The notes beneath the pieces are model-generated. The model had not been told where the DNA came from and made no database searches. It saw only the letters and a list, made by a program, of their open reading frames with translations. Source: Symbioplanes lichenis (GTDB lineage: Bacteria; Actinomycetota; Actinomycetes; Mycobacteriales; Micromonosporaceae). From it: DNA of 64,000 bases. The stretch is from assembly GCF_030709675.1 (NCBI RefSeq), contig NZ_JAUZQD010000010.1:124001-188000 (forward strand), given 5' to 3'. A program made the position numbers and the translations under genes. Below, one piece after another: positions 25,077 to 33,557 of the stretch (within the stretch, counting starts at the first letter, position 1; each line of letters begins with the position of its first letter).

Positions 25077-25547
25077 ATGCTGACAGCTGAGAAGACGAGC
25101 ATGTGGGCCCGCCGCTACCAGCTGACCGCCGACGGGCAGCCCGTGGCGACGTGGGACCCGTCGTGGTGGCGTACCGGCGGGGGCTTCGAGGTCGACGGCC
25201 GGCGCTATCAGGTGCGGGCCAACGCCTGGGGCAGCCGGTTCACGATGCGCGACGAGACGGACAACGAGGTCGCCCGGGTGGAGCGGGCCGGGCGCAAGCA
25301 CTGGACCGTGGTCTCCGGCGGCCGCACGTACGAGTTCCGCCGCGCCTCGCTGTGGGGCAACCGCCAGGAGCTCCTCGTCGGCGGCGTGGCGGCGGGGTCG
25401 ATGCGCCGGACGAGCGCGTGGTCCGGATCCATCGAGGCCGACCTGCCCGGGGTGCCGCTGCCGGTGCAGATCTTCGTGGTGGGCGTGCAGATCGCCCTCT
25501 GGCAGGCCTCCCAGTCAGCCGCCGCGGGCAGCAACGGCGGCGGCTGA
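25077..25547 (+). CDS. LURP-one/tubby-like conserved protein
   Basis: A 156-residue protein rich in paired aromatic strands: WARRYQLTADGQPVATWDPSWW, FTMRDETDNEVARVER, KHWTVVSGGRTYEFRR, ending in a hydrophobic segment (VPLPVQIFVVGVQIALWQ). The strand pattern resembles the tubby C-terminal/LURP-one beta-barrel seen in many actinomycete proteins of unknown role, whose C-terminal hydrophobic helix fills the barrel. Function is not known. It is divergent from the four-gene operon, with an 81-base gap that would hold both promoters. Confidence 0.6.
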   Translation: MLTAEKTSMWARRYQLTADGQPVATWDPSWWRTGGGFEVDGRRYQVRANAWGSRFTMRDETDNEVARVERAGRKHWTVVSGGRTYEFRRASLWGNRQELLVGGVAAGSMRRTSAWSGSIEADLPGVPLPVQIFVVGVQIALWQASQSAAAGSNGGG

Positions 25548-25681
25548 CGCAGCCGGCCGCCGCGAGAGCCGGGTGATCCTCTCCCGGGTTCGTGCCACGA
25601 CGCCGGGCGATTCGCCCGGGAGGGCCGGAAGCCCACCATCGTTGACCAGGTCAGCGCAATTCCGACCTGGAGGTAGTTCCC

Positions 25682-26254
25682 GTGAAGAAGCTCGTGCTCG
25701 GCGTCCTGGCCGGCGGCCTGGTCCTGTCTCAGGCCGCCTGGACGTCCCCCGCCACAGCAGCTCCCGCCTCCGCCTCCGCGGCAACGGACGGCGACATTCT
25801 CGCCGGCAAGCGGCAGGTCGTCATCAAGCCGGTCGAGGAGTTCGAGTCGATTCTCGCCGTCGACGCCCGCGGCCGTCTCAACCTGACCGACGGCGAGTCC
25901 GACAAGAGCCTGTTCGTGCTCGTTCCGAACGGCGCCAAGTGGCTGATCAAAACGGCCAAGGCCGACCCCAGCGGCGAGCCCGCCTGCATGGGTCTCAAGA
26001 ACAACGGCAGCAATCCCCTCACCGTGGTCGCCGCCCTGTGCGACGCCGGGCGCACCGGCCAGAACTTCACCATCACCAAGCTCGACGCCACCGACTCCGC
26101 GGGCCGGCCGACCTACGCCATCAGCAGCCGCGACGCCTTCCTGCAGTACTTCGGCCGCTCCGGCCTCATCGCCGAGGAGCTGGGCGACGCCCCGCTGAAG
26201 ACCACCTTCTCCTTCGTCGACAACGGCCCGAGCACCCTGCCGATCCTCGACTGA
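25682..26254 (+). CDS. Secreted protein of unknown function
   Basis: A 190-residue protein with a clear Sec signal (MKKLVLGVLAGGLVLSQAAW, cleavage near TAAPAS). The mature part includes paired cysteines (EPACMGL and AALCDAG) likely to form a disulphide, repeated strand-like stretches (RQVVIKPVEEFES, SLFVLVPNGAKWLIKT) and an ending TFSFVDNGPSTLPILD. I recognise no domain. The GTG at 25682 follows GGAGGTAG, which supports this start. A hairpin terminator follows directly. Confidence 0.7.
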   Translation: MKKLVLGVLAGGLVLSQAAWTSPATAAPASASAATDGDILAGKRQVVIKPVEEFESILAVDARGRLNLTDGESDKSLFVLVPNGAKWLIKTAKADPSGEPACMGLKNNGSNPLTVVAALCDAGRTGQNFTITKLDATDSAGRPTYAISSRDAFLQYFGRSGLIAEELGDAPLKTTFSFVDNGPSTLPILD

Positions 26255-26266
26255 CGACGATGCGCC

Positions 26267-26292
26267 GCACCCCGGTCCCAGGGCCGGGGTGC
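26267..26292 (+). terminator. Hairpin terminator after secreted protein gene
   Basis: Perfect 9-base arms GCACCCCGG and CCGGGGTGC enclose an 8-base loop, 13 bases after the stop at 26254. This is a typical GC-rich actinomycete terminator without a long U-run. Confidence 0.7.
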
Positions 26293-26367
26293 CGCTGGTG
26301 TCGGATCGAGGTCAGGCAATGCGTAAATCCGGTGTTGCCGTCCGGCGCCGGGGTCTATGAACCATTT

Positions 26368-27162
26368 ATGACCGAAGAGACTCTGCCGGGCGGCAACACC
26401 GTCGGCGCCGTCCGGATCGGTGACGTCGTCCACAAGGCCGCCTCGCCCTGGACCCCGACCGTGCACGCATTGCTGCGTCATCTGGAGGCGGCGGGCTTCG
26501 ACGGTGCTCCCCGGGCCCTCGGCTTCGACGACCAGGGCCGCGAAATGCTGACGTTTCTGCCGGGCGAGACGGCTGCGGGCCGCTTTCCGTGGCCGGCGTG
26601 GGCGTTCACGGACGGGATCCTCATTCAGGTGGGCCAATGGCTGCGGCGCGTGCACGACGTGACGGCCGGTTTCGTGCCACCGGCGGACGAGCGGTGGTTC
26701 ACCGGCGGCAGGTTGCAACCGGGACAGGTCATCGGGCATCAGGACGCGGCCCCGTACAACGCGGCGGTGGTGAACGGCGAGCGGCTGGCCGGCTTCTTCG
26801 ACTGGGACACGGCGGGCCCGTCGACGCGTGACTTCGACCTGGCTTTCGCGGCGCTCTGGTGGGTGCCGTTGTGCCCGCCTGACGTGGCGGCGGGAATCGG
26901 TTTCCACCACAGTCAGGACCGCTCACGCCGGCTGCACCTGCTGCTCGACGCCTACGGGTACGAGGGCGACCGGCACGCCTTCGGTGGCGCGATCGTCCGG
27001 CGCGCCCGGCGCCAGGCCGCCGCGATGCGCAGGATGGCAGCAGCGGGGGACCGGGCCGCGACCGCGCTGCTGCCGGTGGCGGGTTACATCGAGCGATCCG
27101 CCACCGACGTGGAATCGCTTCCGGACTATTTCTGGACCCGCCGACCCGGCCCCGACGGGTAA
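26368..27162 (+). CDS. APH-family phosphotransferase
   Basis: The 264-residue protein belongs to the aminoglycoside phosphotransferase/choline-kinase-like fold. The catalytic loop is GHQDAAPYNAAVV (HxDxxxxN, ~130-140) followed by the metal-binding DWDTAGPSTRDFDLA (~153). The glycine-rich N-terminal lobe begins MTEETLPGGNTVGAVRIGD. Members phosphorylate hydroxyls of antibiotics or small metabolites with ATP; the substrate is unknown. The ATG at 26368 has no strong binding site. Two dispersed palindromes (26893, 27111) are near its 3' end. The next gene starts 11 bases after its stop, so the two are probably co-transcribed. Confidence 0.85.
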   Translation: MTEETLPGGNTVGAVRIGDVVHKAASPWTPTVHALLRHLEAAGFDGAPRALGFDDQGREMLTFLPGETAAGRFPWPAWAFTDGILIQVGQWLRRVHDVTAGFVPPADERWFTGGRLQPGQVIGHQDAAPYNAAVVNGERLAGFFDWDTAGPSTRDFDLAFAALWWVPLCPPDVAAGIGFHHSQDRSRRLHLLLDAYGYEGDRHAFGGAIVRRARRQAAAMRRMAAAGDRAATALLPVAGYIERSATDVESLPDYFWTRRPGPDG

Positions 27163-27173
27163 GCTCGCGCTCC

Positions 27174-27965
27174 GTGACCGAAGACGTGCGCACTGCCTTC
27201 CGTACGCTGCATCAGACCGGCACTTTCGTGCTGCCGAACCCGTGGGACGTGGCGTCGGCGCGGCTGCTCGAGGAGCTCGGCTTCCCGGCCCTGGCCACGA
27301 CCAGCTCCGGCTTCGCCGCCGCGCTGGGCCGCGCGGATCAGCATGTCACGCGCGACGAGCTGGTTGCCCACGTCGCTGCCCTGACCGCAGCCGTACGCAT
27401 CCCGCTCTCCGTGGACGCCGAAAGCGGCTACGCCGACAGTCCCCGCGGGGTGGCCGACACCGTACTGATGCTCGCTGAAACCGGTGCCAGTGGTGTGTCG
27501 ATCGAGGACTACGACCCCGCGACGGAACGCATCCTGCCCGTCGCCGTGGCCACCGAACGGATCGCCGCCGCGGCCGAGGAAGCCGCCCGCCACGGCATCG
27601 TGCTGACCGGGCGGGCGGAGAACCACCTCTACGGCATCGACGACCTCGACGACACGATCGCGCGCCTGATCGCCTACCGCGACGCCGGGGCGGCCTGCGT
27701 GTACGCGCCCGGGCTGACCGACCTCGGCGACATCGCCCGCGTGGTCACCGAGACCGGCGTGGCCGTCAACGTCCTGGCGTTCCGGAACGGTCCCAGCGTG
27801 CCGCAGCTCGCCGAGATCGGCGTCCGCCGAGTGTCCAGCGGCGGCAGCCTGGCCTGGGCGGCCTACGGCGCCCTCGTCACCGCCGCCCGGGAGCTGCAGG
27901 AGAGCGGGACCAGCACCTATCTCGACCAGGCACTGACCCGCCCCCTGCGCGACGCGGCCTTCTAG
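27174..27965 (+). CDS. Isocitrate lyase/PEP mutase-family enzyme
   Basis: The 263-residue TIM-barrel protein begins with FRTLHQTGTFVLPNPWDVASARLLE, where NPWD and the TTSSG strand form the substrate site of the ICL/PEPM family. PLSVDAESGYAD (metal-binding acidic residues) and GVSIEDYD follow. GRAENH supplies another conserved pair. Actinomycete homologues are mostly uncharacterised lyases that cleave C-C bonds in small carboxylates. The GTG at 27174 is 11 bases after the phosphotransferase stop. Its stop overlaps the convergent PA14-protein stop by four bases. Confidence 0.88.
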   Translation: MTEDVRTAFRTLHQTGTFVLPNPWDVASARLLEELGFPALATTSSGFAAALGRADQHVTRDELVAHVAALTAAVRIPLSVDAESGYADSPRGVADTVLMLAETGASGVSIEDYDPATERILPVAVATERIAAAAEEAARHGIVLTGRAENHLYGIDDLDDTIARLIAYRDAGAACVYAPGLTDLGDIARVVTETGVAVNVLAFRNGPSVPQLAEIGVRRVSSGGSLAWAAYGALVTAARELQESGTSTYLDQALTRPLRDAAF

Positions 27966-30910
27966 CGGACCGGCTCGATCCAGACGTTGCGGTACTGGAC
28001 CTTGTTGCCGTGGTCCTGCAGGCGGATGGCGCCGGTCGACGGGCCCTCCGGGATGTTGCCGCCGGTGCCGTTCGGGATCTCGATGTTGTCGTGGACCTTG
28101 CGGCCGTTCCAGATCACCGTGATCCGCGCGTTCGCGGTCTTCGCGCCGGCGGCGTCGTAGCGGGCGGCCCGGTACGTGACGTCGTACGTCTGCCACGTTT
28201 CCGGCGGCTTGGCCATGTTCACGTCCGGCGCCTTCACCGTGTAAATGGCGCCGGCCTCGTTGTTGGCGAGCGTCGTGTCCCCGTACGAGTCGAGGACCTG
28301 CAGCTCGTACCGTTCCTGCTGGTAGACGCCGCTGTTCCCGCGGTCCTGACCGGTCACCTCCGGCGGCAGCAGCGGAACCTTGAACTCGACGTGCAGCTTG
28401 TAGTCGCCGAACGCTTCCTTCGTGCGCAGGTCACCGCAGCAGACCTCGGTGGCGCCGCCGTCCACCGCGGGCCACTGCGGGCGCCGGCCGTCGGTGTGCT
28501 GCCAGTTGTCCAGGCCGTGGCCGTCGAAGAGCGTGATGCGCCGGCCCGGCGTGCGGACGCTGATCAGGTCCAGGTTGACGTGCCCGGTGTCGAGCGCGTC
28601 CACCCGGTACGTGATCTTGTTGACGCCCTTGGTCAGGCGCAGCGTCGTGTACGCCGTCGCCCAGTCCTCCCACGTGATCGTGGTCGGCAGGGACACCTGC
28701 TGGATCTTGCGGTCGTTGACGTGGACGCTGACCGTCTTCGTCCCGCTGAACGGGTCGGGACCGTTGGAGTAGCGCAGCCCCACCGAGTAGTCGCCGGCCT
28801 TGTCGACGGTGACGAACGTGGTGTTCGAGGCGTTCAGGTTGCCGAAACCGGCCACGAAACCGATTCCCGAGAAACCACGGTGGTCGGTCGCCAGCGTCGC
28901 GCCGCCCTCCCGGTTGCCTTCCTCGGCCTCGTAGAAGACCTGCTGAGCCTGCGCGCCCGGGATCTCGTTGAGCGTGTACCACGCCTCGGTGCTCCACAGC
29001 GTCTCGCCGTCACGTGCGGCGAACGGGCGGGGGGAACGCAGGTGTACCACCCGGTCGCGGCGCAGGCCGGCCACCGTGAGCGTCACGGTCTTGCGGTCGC
29101 TGGAAACCTTGGACCTGGTCACCTGCAACGTCTCCTGGTCGACCTCCGGCCCGCCGTACTGCGCGGTCGGCACGTAGCGCCACTGCGACACCTGGTAGGC
29201 CGTGGGCAGCTTGGCCACCGTCTCGTCCGACAACGGCTTCGTGTACTCGATGGTGAAGCCCGTGGCGGTCGCCTTCATCGTCTTCATGTCGAACACGTTC
29301 GTACCGTTGGGAGTCAGCTTCTGCAGCCCGAAGCGCAGCTTGCCCTCCTGACCCCAGTTGCCGTCCGCGCCGAGCCCGCCGACGTAGACAGCGCCGTCCG
29401 GGCCGATCGACACCTCGTTGATGCCGGCCTCGAGCCCCTGCGTGTGCCGGAAGACCGCGCCCTGCTCGACGCCGTGCACCGTTTCCAGCGCCGCGCGCTG
29501 CAGGCCGCCGTAGGTGACATCACCGATCAACATCTGCCCCTTGTACGGGCCGGAGCTCAGCAGGACCGGCGTGCTCGGGGAGTTGGCGATCTGGTTCTGG
29601 GGCAGCCACAGGACGGGACGCGTGACGGGCTGGGAGTCGTACGGGCCGTCGGGGTTGGTGTAGTGGTTGTAGAACGCGCCCTCCTCGATCCGGAGCAGCT
29701 TGTTCGACGGCAGCCACCCGCCCTGGTTGTCGGTCACGTAAAGCTTGCCGCCCGGCCCCCAGCCGATGCCGTTCGGGGTGCGCAGGCCGCCCGCGACCGT
29801 GGTCACCTTGCCGGTCTTGCGATTGACGACGATGCTCGTGCCGCGCCCGGAAACCGGTTGCGGATCGGTCGTCGCGCCGCCGAGGTTGATGGCGACCGAC
29901 AGGTTCAGATAGAAGTTGCCGTTCTTGTAGAGCAGCCCGAACGCGAACTCGTGGAAGTTCCCGCCGAAGGGCCACACCGCCACGGTCCGCTGGGCGTCGA
30001 GCACCTCGTCGCCGTTGGTGTCGCGGAACTCGGTGAGTTCGTGCTTCTGCGACACGTAGACCATGCCGTCGACCACGGCCACGCCCATGGGCTCCTTCAA
30101 CCCACCGGCGATCTTCTTGTACGTGACACTGCCCGGCCCGGTCTTCCCGGTCACGTTCTTGACCAGGTAGACCTCGCCCTCGAGCTTGTCCGAACCGCCC
30201 CACGTGCTGATGACCAGCGTGCCGTCCGGCTTCCACGCCATGCCGGAGACCTGCGGCTCGAAGCCCGGCGGGCGCAGGTTCGTCAGGTCGTAGCCCGGAT
30301 GCACGGCGGTGAGCGGCAGCCCGTCGCCCGGGGTGTCCGTGCCGGCGGCGCACTCCTTGCGTCCGGGGGCGGTCACCCGCACGACGCCGGCGTCGGTGCT
30401 CAGCGCGCTGGTCGGCACCACCGCGAAGTCGTCCGCGCCCGGCGGCCGCCACGCGAGGGTGAGCTGCTGGCCGCCGCCGTTCTCGAAGAACTCGACGCGC
30501 AACGGGTGCAGCCCGGCCGTCAGATTGACCGTGCCGTCCTTGGGCTCCGCGCCGTGCAACCCGTCGTGGTCGATCACGAGAGCGTCGTCGACGAAGAGCT
30601 TCGAGCCGTCGTCGCTCGTCAGCCGGAACGTGTAGGAACCGGTTCCAGGAACGGTCAGATTCGCCAGCGCGTGCGTGACGAAGTTGTCCTCCTGCCCGAA
30701 CTGGTCCGCCGTCGTCCAGTCGATCGTCGGCATCAGCTTGTCGACGTTGGGCGTCTGCCCCGGCTTCAGCTCGCAGACCTTGCTCGCGGGCACCCCGATG
30801 TCGTACGTCCGGAGCGTCACACCCGGCTCCTGAGCGGGCGGGTCGGCGGCGTAGGCCGGGGCCGCGATGAACGTCGCCGCGAAGACGGCCGCTACGACGA
30901 GGCGCTTCAC
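27962..30910 (-). CDS. Exported PA14-propeller-CBM-DUF1080 protein
   Basis: A 982-residue secreted protein with four modules after the signal (MKRLVVAAVFAATFIAAPAYA). A PA14 domain at ~30-155 (SYTFRLTSDDGSKLFVDDALV) probably binds sugar. A PQQ-sugar-dehydrogenase-like beta-propeller at ~215-540 has SGMAWKPDGTL, GLKEPMGVAV and TPNGIGWGPGGKLYVTDNQGG. A CBM35/6-like jelly roll at ~655-785 contains YEAEEGN. A DUF1080 (3-keto-disaccharide hydrolase-like) domain at ~790-982 has FDGHGLDNWQ, GNSGVYQQERYE and a C-terminal YRNVWIEPVR. It is last in the run of five exported proteins; GTG 30910 overlaps the preceding stop. It likely oxidises or cleaves polysaccharide-derived sugars outside the cell. Palindromes lie at 28856 and 30635. 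Confidence 0.82.
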   Translation of the reverse strand: MKRLVVAAVFAATFIAAPAYAADPPAQEPGVTLRTYDIGVPASKVCELKPGQTPNVDKLMPTIDWTTADQFGQEDNFVTHALANLTVPGTGSYTFRLTSDDGSKLFVDDALVIDHDGLHGAEPKDGTVNLTAGLHPLRVEFFENGGGQQLTLAWRPPGADDFAVVPTSALSTDAGVVRVTAPGRKECAAGTDTPGDGLPLTAVHPGYDLTNLRPPGFEPQVSGMAWKPDGTLVISTWGGSDKLEGEVYLVKNVTGKTGPGSVTYKKIAGGLKEPMGVAVVDGMVYVSQKHELTEFRDTNGDEVLDAQRTVAVWPFGGNFHEFAFGLLYKNGNFYLNLSVAINLGGATTDPQPVSGRGTSIVVNRKTGKVTTVAGGLRTPNGIGWGPGGKLYVTDNQGGWLPSNKLLRIEEGAFYNHYTNPDGPYDSQPVTRPVLWLPQNQIANSPSTPVLLSSGPYKGQMLIGDVTYGGLQRAALETVHGVEQGAVFRHTQGLEAGINEVSIGPDGAVYVGGLGADGNWGQEGKLRFGLQKLTPNGTNVFDMKTMKATATGFTIEYTKPLSDETVAKLPTAYQVSQWRYVPTAQYGGPEVDQETLQVTRSKVSSDRKTVTLTVAGLRRDRVVHLRSPRPFAARDGETLWSTEAWYTLNEIPGAQAQQVFYEAEEGNREGGATLATDHRGFSGIGFVAGFGNLNASNTTFVTVDKAGDYSVGLRYSNGPDPFSGTKTVSVHVNDRKIQQVSLPTTITWEDWATAYTTLRLTKGVNKITYRVDALDTGHVNLDLISVRTPGRRITLFDGHGLDNWQHTDGRRPQWPAVDGGATEVCCGDLRTKEAFGDYKLHVEFKVPLLPPEVTGQDRGNSGVYQQERYELQVLDSYGDTTLANNEAGAIYTVKAPDVNMAKPPETWQTYDVTYRAARYDAAGAKTANARITVIWNGRKVHDNIEIPNGTGGNIPEGPSTGAIRLQDHGNKVQYRNVWIEPVR

Positions 30911-31881
30911 CGGCCCAGCCCCGCGTCACCGGCGGCGACAGCCTCGGAGACCGCGGCCGCGCGACGCTGGTCGGCGCGCTGCTCGCCCTTCTCCTCGCGG
31001 TCGGCCACCGCCAGTCGTGCGGACTTCGATGCCGCGGCCGAGTCCCCGATGACGCCGCCGCGGATGCGGTTCGACGCGGCGACCGTCGCGGCGGGCGTGT
31101 TCCGCTGCACGGTCAGCGATCCGTTGATGATCGTGTCGGCCACCGACGTCGCCCCGGTGGTGTTGGTGATACTCACGTCCGCGTTGAAGTAGCCGCCGGA
31201 CGCGCAGCTGTCGAGCGTACCGCCGGGTCCGACCTGCACCCCGCCGAGATTGCCGGAGAACGTCGCCCGGCCCCGCACCGCGCTGCCGCACACCACGCTG
31301 CCGGTGGCGCTGTTGAGCACCGAGAGGGCGCCGTCGACGAACGAGTCGTGCAGGTCCGTGTAGTAGGTGCCCGTGGTCGACAGCGAGCCGGTCACCTGCG
31401 TCCCGTCGTCGAGGTAGACCTCGCCGGCCTGGGCGTTGACGCTGCCGTCGACGCTCGCCTTCTCGGCGAAGAGGAAGCTGTCGACGGTGGCGGACCCCTT
31501 CGGCCGCACGGCGAGGGAACCGGTGTCACTGTCGTTCAGATAGACGCCGTAGCCGCCGGACGCGAGGGTCACCTCGCCGCGCACGGTGCTCTGCTTGAGG
31601 TCGAGATAGCCGTCGGCGGCCACGCTGACCTGACCGTCGACCCGCCCGCCCGAGACGACGAGGTTGCCGCCCGCGGCCACGCTGACGTTGCCCGTGACGA
31701 TCGTGCCGGTGAGCGCGCACGACTCGCCGGCCGGGACGTAGAGGTCGTTCGGCACGGTGACGGCTCCGCCGGTCCCGATGCAGTAGGTGACGAGGTCGGC
31801 ATTCGCGGCCGGGGCGTTGACGAGCACCCCGGCGGTGAGGGCCGCGGCGGTCACCGCGGCCAGTTTCCCGGTACGACGCAT
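30907..31881 (-). CDS. Secreted beta-solenoid (polymer-forming-like) protein
   Basis: The 324-residue product has a Sec signal (MRRTGKLAAVTAAALTAGVL, ending near ANADL). The rest is a regular series of short strands such as GNVSVAAGGNLVVSGGRVDG, QVSVAADGYLDLKQSTVRG and DGTQVTGSLS, each with G/S turns. This is the bactofilin-like right-handed beta-solenoid pattern. Several cysteines (YCIG, ESCAL, VVCGS, DSCASG) may form disulphides. The C-terminus is a charged, helical tail (REEKGEQRADQRRAAAV). It may be a secreted structural or scaffold protein for the neighbouring enzymes. It is co-oriented with them and coupled downstream by a GTGA overlap. A palindrome at 31918 sits just upstream. Confidence 0.7.
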   Translation of the reverse strand: MRRTGKLAAVTAAALTAGVLVNAPAANADLVTYCIGTGGAVTVPNDLYVPAGESCALTGTIVTGNVSVAAGGNLVVSGGRVDGQVSVAADGYLDLKQSTVRGEVTLASGGYGVYLNDSDTGSLAVRPKGSATVDSFLFAEKASVDGSVNAQAGEVYLDDGTQVTGSLSTTGTYYTDLHDSFVDGALSVLNSATGSVVCGSAVRGRATFSGNLGGVQVGPGGTLDSCASGGYFNADVSITNTTGATSVADTIINGSLTVQRNTPAATVAASNRIRGGVIGDSAAASKSARLAVADREEKGEQRADQRRAAAVSEAVAAGDAGLGR

Positions 31882-31988
31882 GGTGCGACTCCTACGACTG
31901 GAAGTACTCGAACGGAAGAAACCGGTTCCCGCCTGTTCCCGGACGGTCGGCTGCGTGGCTCGGTCGCCGGTGGCGCGACGATGTGGGT

Positions 31989-33557
31989 TCATGAGCGGGC
32001 TGCCGCGCGGACGAGGGTGCCGGCCTGGCGGGCGGTGAGCGTGCCGGCCGCGACGAGGCCGTTCGTGACGGACTCGACGTGGCGGACGAAGGCGGCGTGG
32101 GTGGGGTAGCCGGCGTCCTCGTCGATGAGGTCGCTGACGGTGCAGCCGTTGCCGGTGTCGGCGTTGGGCACCCCGGTGTCGGCGCCGCCCAGGAACACCG
32201 TGGCCCGCGTGTCGCCGCCCGGGCACTCGTCGCCGCCCGGGCCACTCGCGACCACGGTGAGGTGGGCCATCTGCTCGGCCGACGTGTTCCCGGCGTTGTC
32301 GGTGGCCCGGTAGTGGACCATGTGCATGCCCACCGTGGTGAGGACGACCGGTTGCGTATAGGCGGTCCAGGCGCCGCCGTCGATCTGCACCTCGACGCGG
32401 GCGACTCCGGAGTCGTCGTCGGTCGCGGTGACGGTGACGGTGGCTGATCCGACGTAGTTGCCGTCGTCGTCGCGGGCGCCGGTGACCTGAGCCGTCACCG
32501 TGGGCGCTGTCTCGTCGTCGTCCGGCTCCGGTTCCGCGATGGTGAAACTGCTGGAAGCGGTTGCGGACGTGTTCCCGGCGTTGTCGGTGGCGCGGTAGCC
32601 CACGACATGCGCGCCGGGCGTGGAAATGACCACCGGCTGCGTGTAGGCGGTCCAGGCGCCGCCGTCGATCTGCACCTCGACGCGGGCGACTCCGGAGTCG
32701 TCGTCGGTCGCGGTGACGGTGACGATGGCTGATCCGACGTAGTTGCCGTCGTCGTTCCGGGTGCCGCTGACCTGAGCCGTCACCGTCGGCGCCGTCTCGT
32801 CGTCCGGGTCGGGCTCGGCGACGGTGAAACTGACGGAAACCGGTTCCGACGTGTTCCCGGCGTTGTCCGTGGCCCGGGAGCGGACCACGTGCGAGCCGGC
32901 CGCGGTCACGACGACCGGCGCGGTGTAAGGCGTCCAGGCGCCGTCGTCCAGCTGGTACTCGATGGAACCGACTCCCGACGCGTCAGTCGCGCTCACGGTG
33001 ACCGTGGCCGACGTCGTGTTGTCGCCGGCCACCGTGGCGGACACGGTCGGCGCCATGGTGTCCGGCTCCTGGGAACCGCCCACCACGAGCTCGCCGACCA
33101 TCGAGCTGTGGCCGGGAATCGTGCAGTAGAACCGGTACCGGCCCTCGGTCAGGGTGACGGTCGCCGTGTGCCGGCCGTTGTTCGTGTCGAACGGGTTGGC
33201 CAGGATGCTGAGCGAGACGTCGTGGTTGTAGCCGGGCGTGCTGGTGTCGAAGGTCAGCGTGTGCGGCATCCCGGTCGTGTTGCCGGTGGCCGTGCTGTTC
33301 TCGAAGATGACGGTGGTCTCGCCCGCCACCGCCGAGGTGGGCACGGACTTGTACTGCGTCACGCTGTCATCCGCGGTCCAGGTAAGCGTCTGAACGGCGG
33401 CGGCGGAGGAACCCGCGGCGGCAGAGCCGGGGGAACCCGCGGCGGCAGAGCCGGGGGAACCCGCAGCGGCGGACAATGGAAGGGCCGCAGCGACGGCCCC
33501 CGCCGGGACCGTGCCGGCCAGAGCCAGCACGATCACGGCGGCGATGCGACGGAACAT
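31989..33557 (-). CDS. Exported cupredoxin with Ig-like repeats
   Basis: The 522-residue protein has a Sec signal, then a low-complexity AAAGSPGS stretch from a 24-base DNA repeat, and a plastocyanin/azurin-like domain (~55-160). Its copper ligands are all visible: His99 (MPHTL), Cys145, His150 and Met153 (YCTIPGHSSM). Three tandem Ig-like (OmpL47-type) domains follow (~165-440), each with DDSGVARVEVQIDGGAW or similar and RATDNAGNTS. The last ~75 residues form a helical module, DTGVPN...GCTVSDLI...LTARQAG, also present in the ThuA/dehydrogenase protein. It is a likely extracellular electron carrier. The ATG at 33557 shares one base with the upstream stop. Confidence 0.85.
   Translation of the reverse strand: MFRRIAAVIVLALAGTVPAGAVAAALPLSAAAGSPGSAAAGSPGSAAAGSSAAAVQTLTWTADDSVTQYKSVPTSAVAGETTVIFENSTATGNTTGMPHTLTFDTSTPGYNHDVSLSILANPFDTNNGRHTATVTLTEGRYRFYCTIPGHSSMVGELVVGGSQEPDTMAPTVSATVAGDNTTSATVTVSATDASGVGSIEYQLDDGAWTPYTAPVVVTAAGSHVVRSRATDNAGNTSEPVSVSFTVAEPDPDDETAPTVTAQVSGTRNDDGNYVGSAIVTVTATDDDSGVARVEVQIDGGAWTAYTQPVVISTPGAHVVGYRATDNAGNTSATASSSFTIAEPEPDDDETAPTVTAQVTGARDDDGNYVGSATVTVTATDDDSGVARVEVQIDGGAWTAYTQPVVLTTVGMHMVHYRATDNAGNTSAEQMAHLTVVASGPGGDECPGGDTRATVFLGGADTGVPNADTGNGCTVSDLIDEDAGYPTHAAFVRHVESVTNGLVAAGTLTARQAGTLVRAAARS

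Noticed and set aside
28010..31192. Plus-strand open frame of ~1,060 codons through the PA14 and solenoid genes
   Set aside because: The translation is Val/Arg/Asp-rich without any domain, while the minus strand has signal peptides and several recognised modules.
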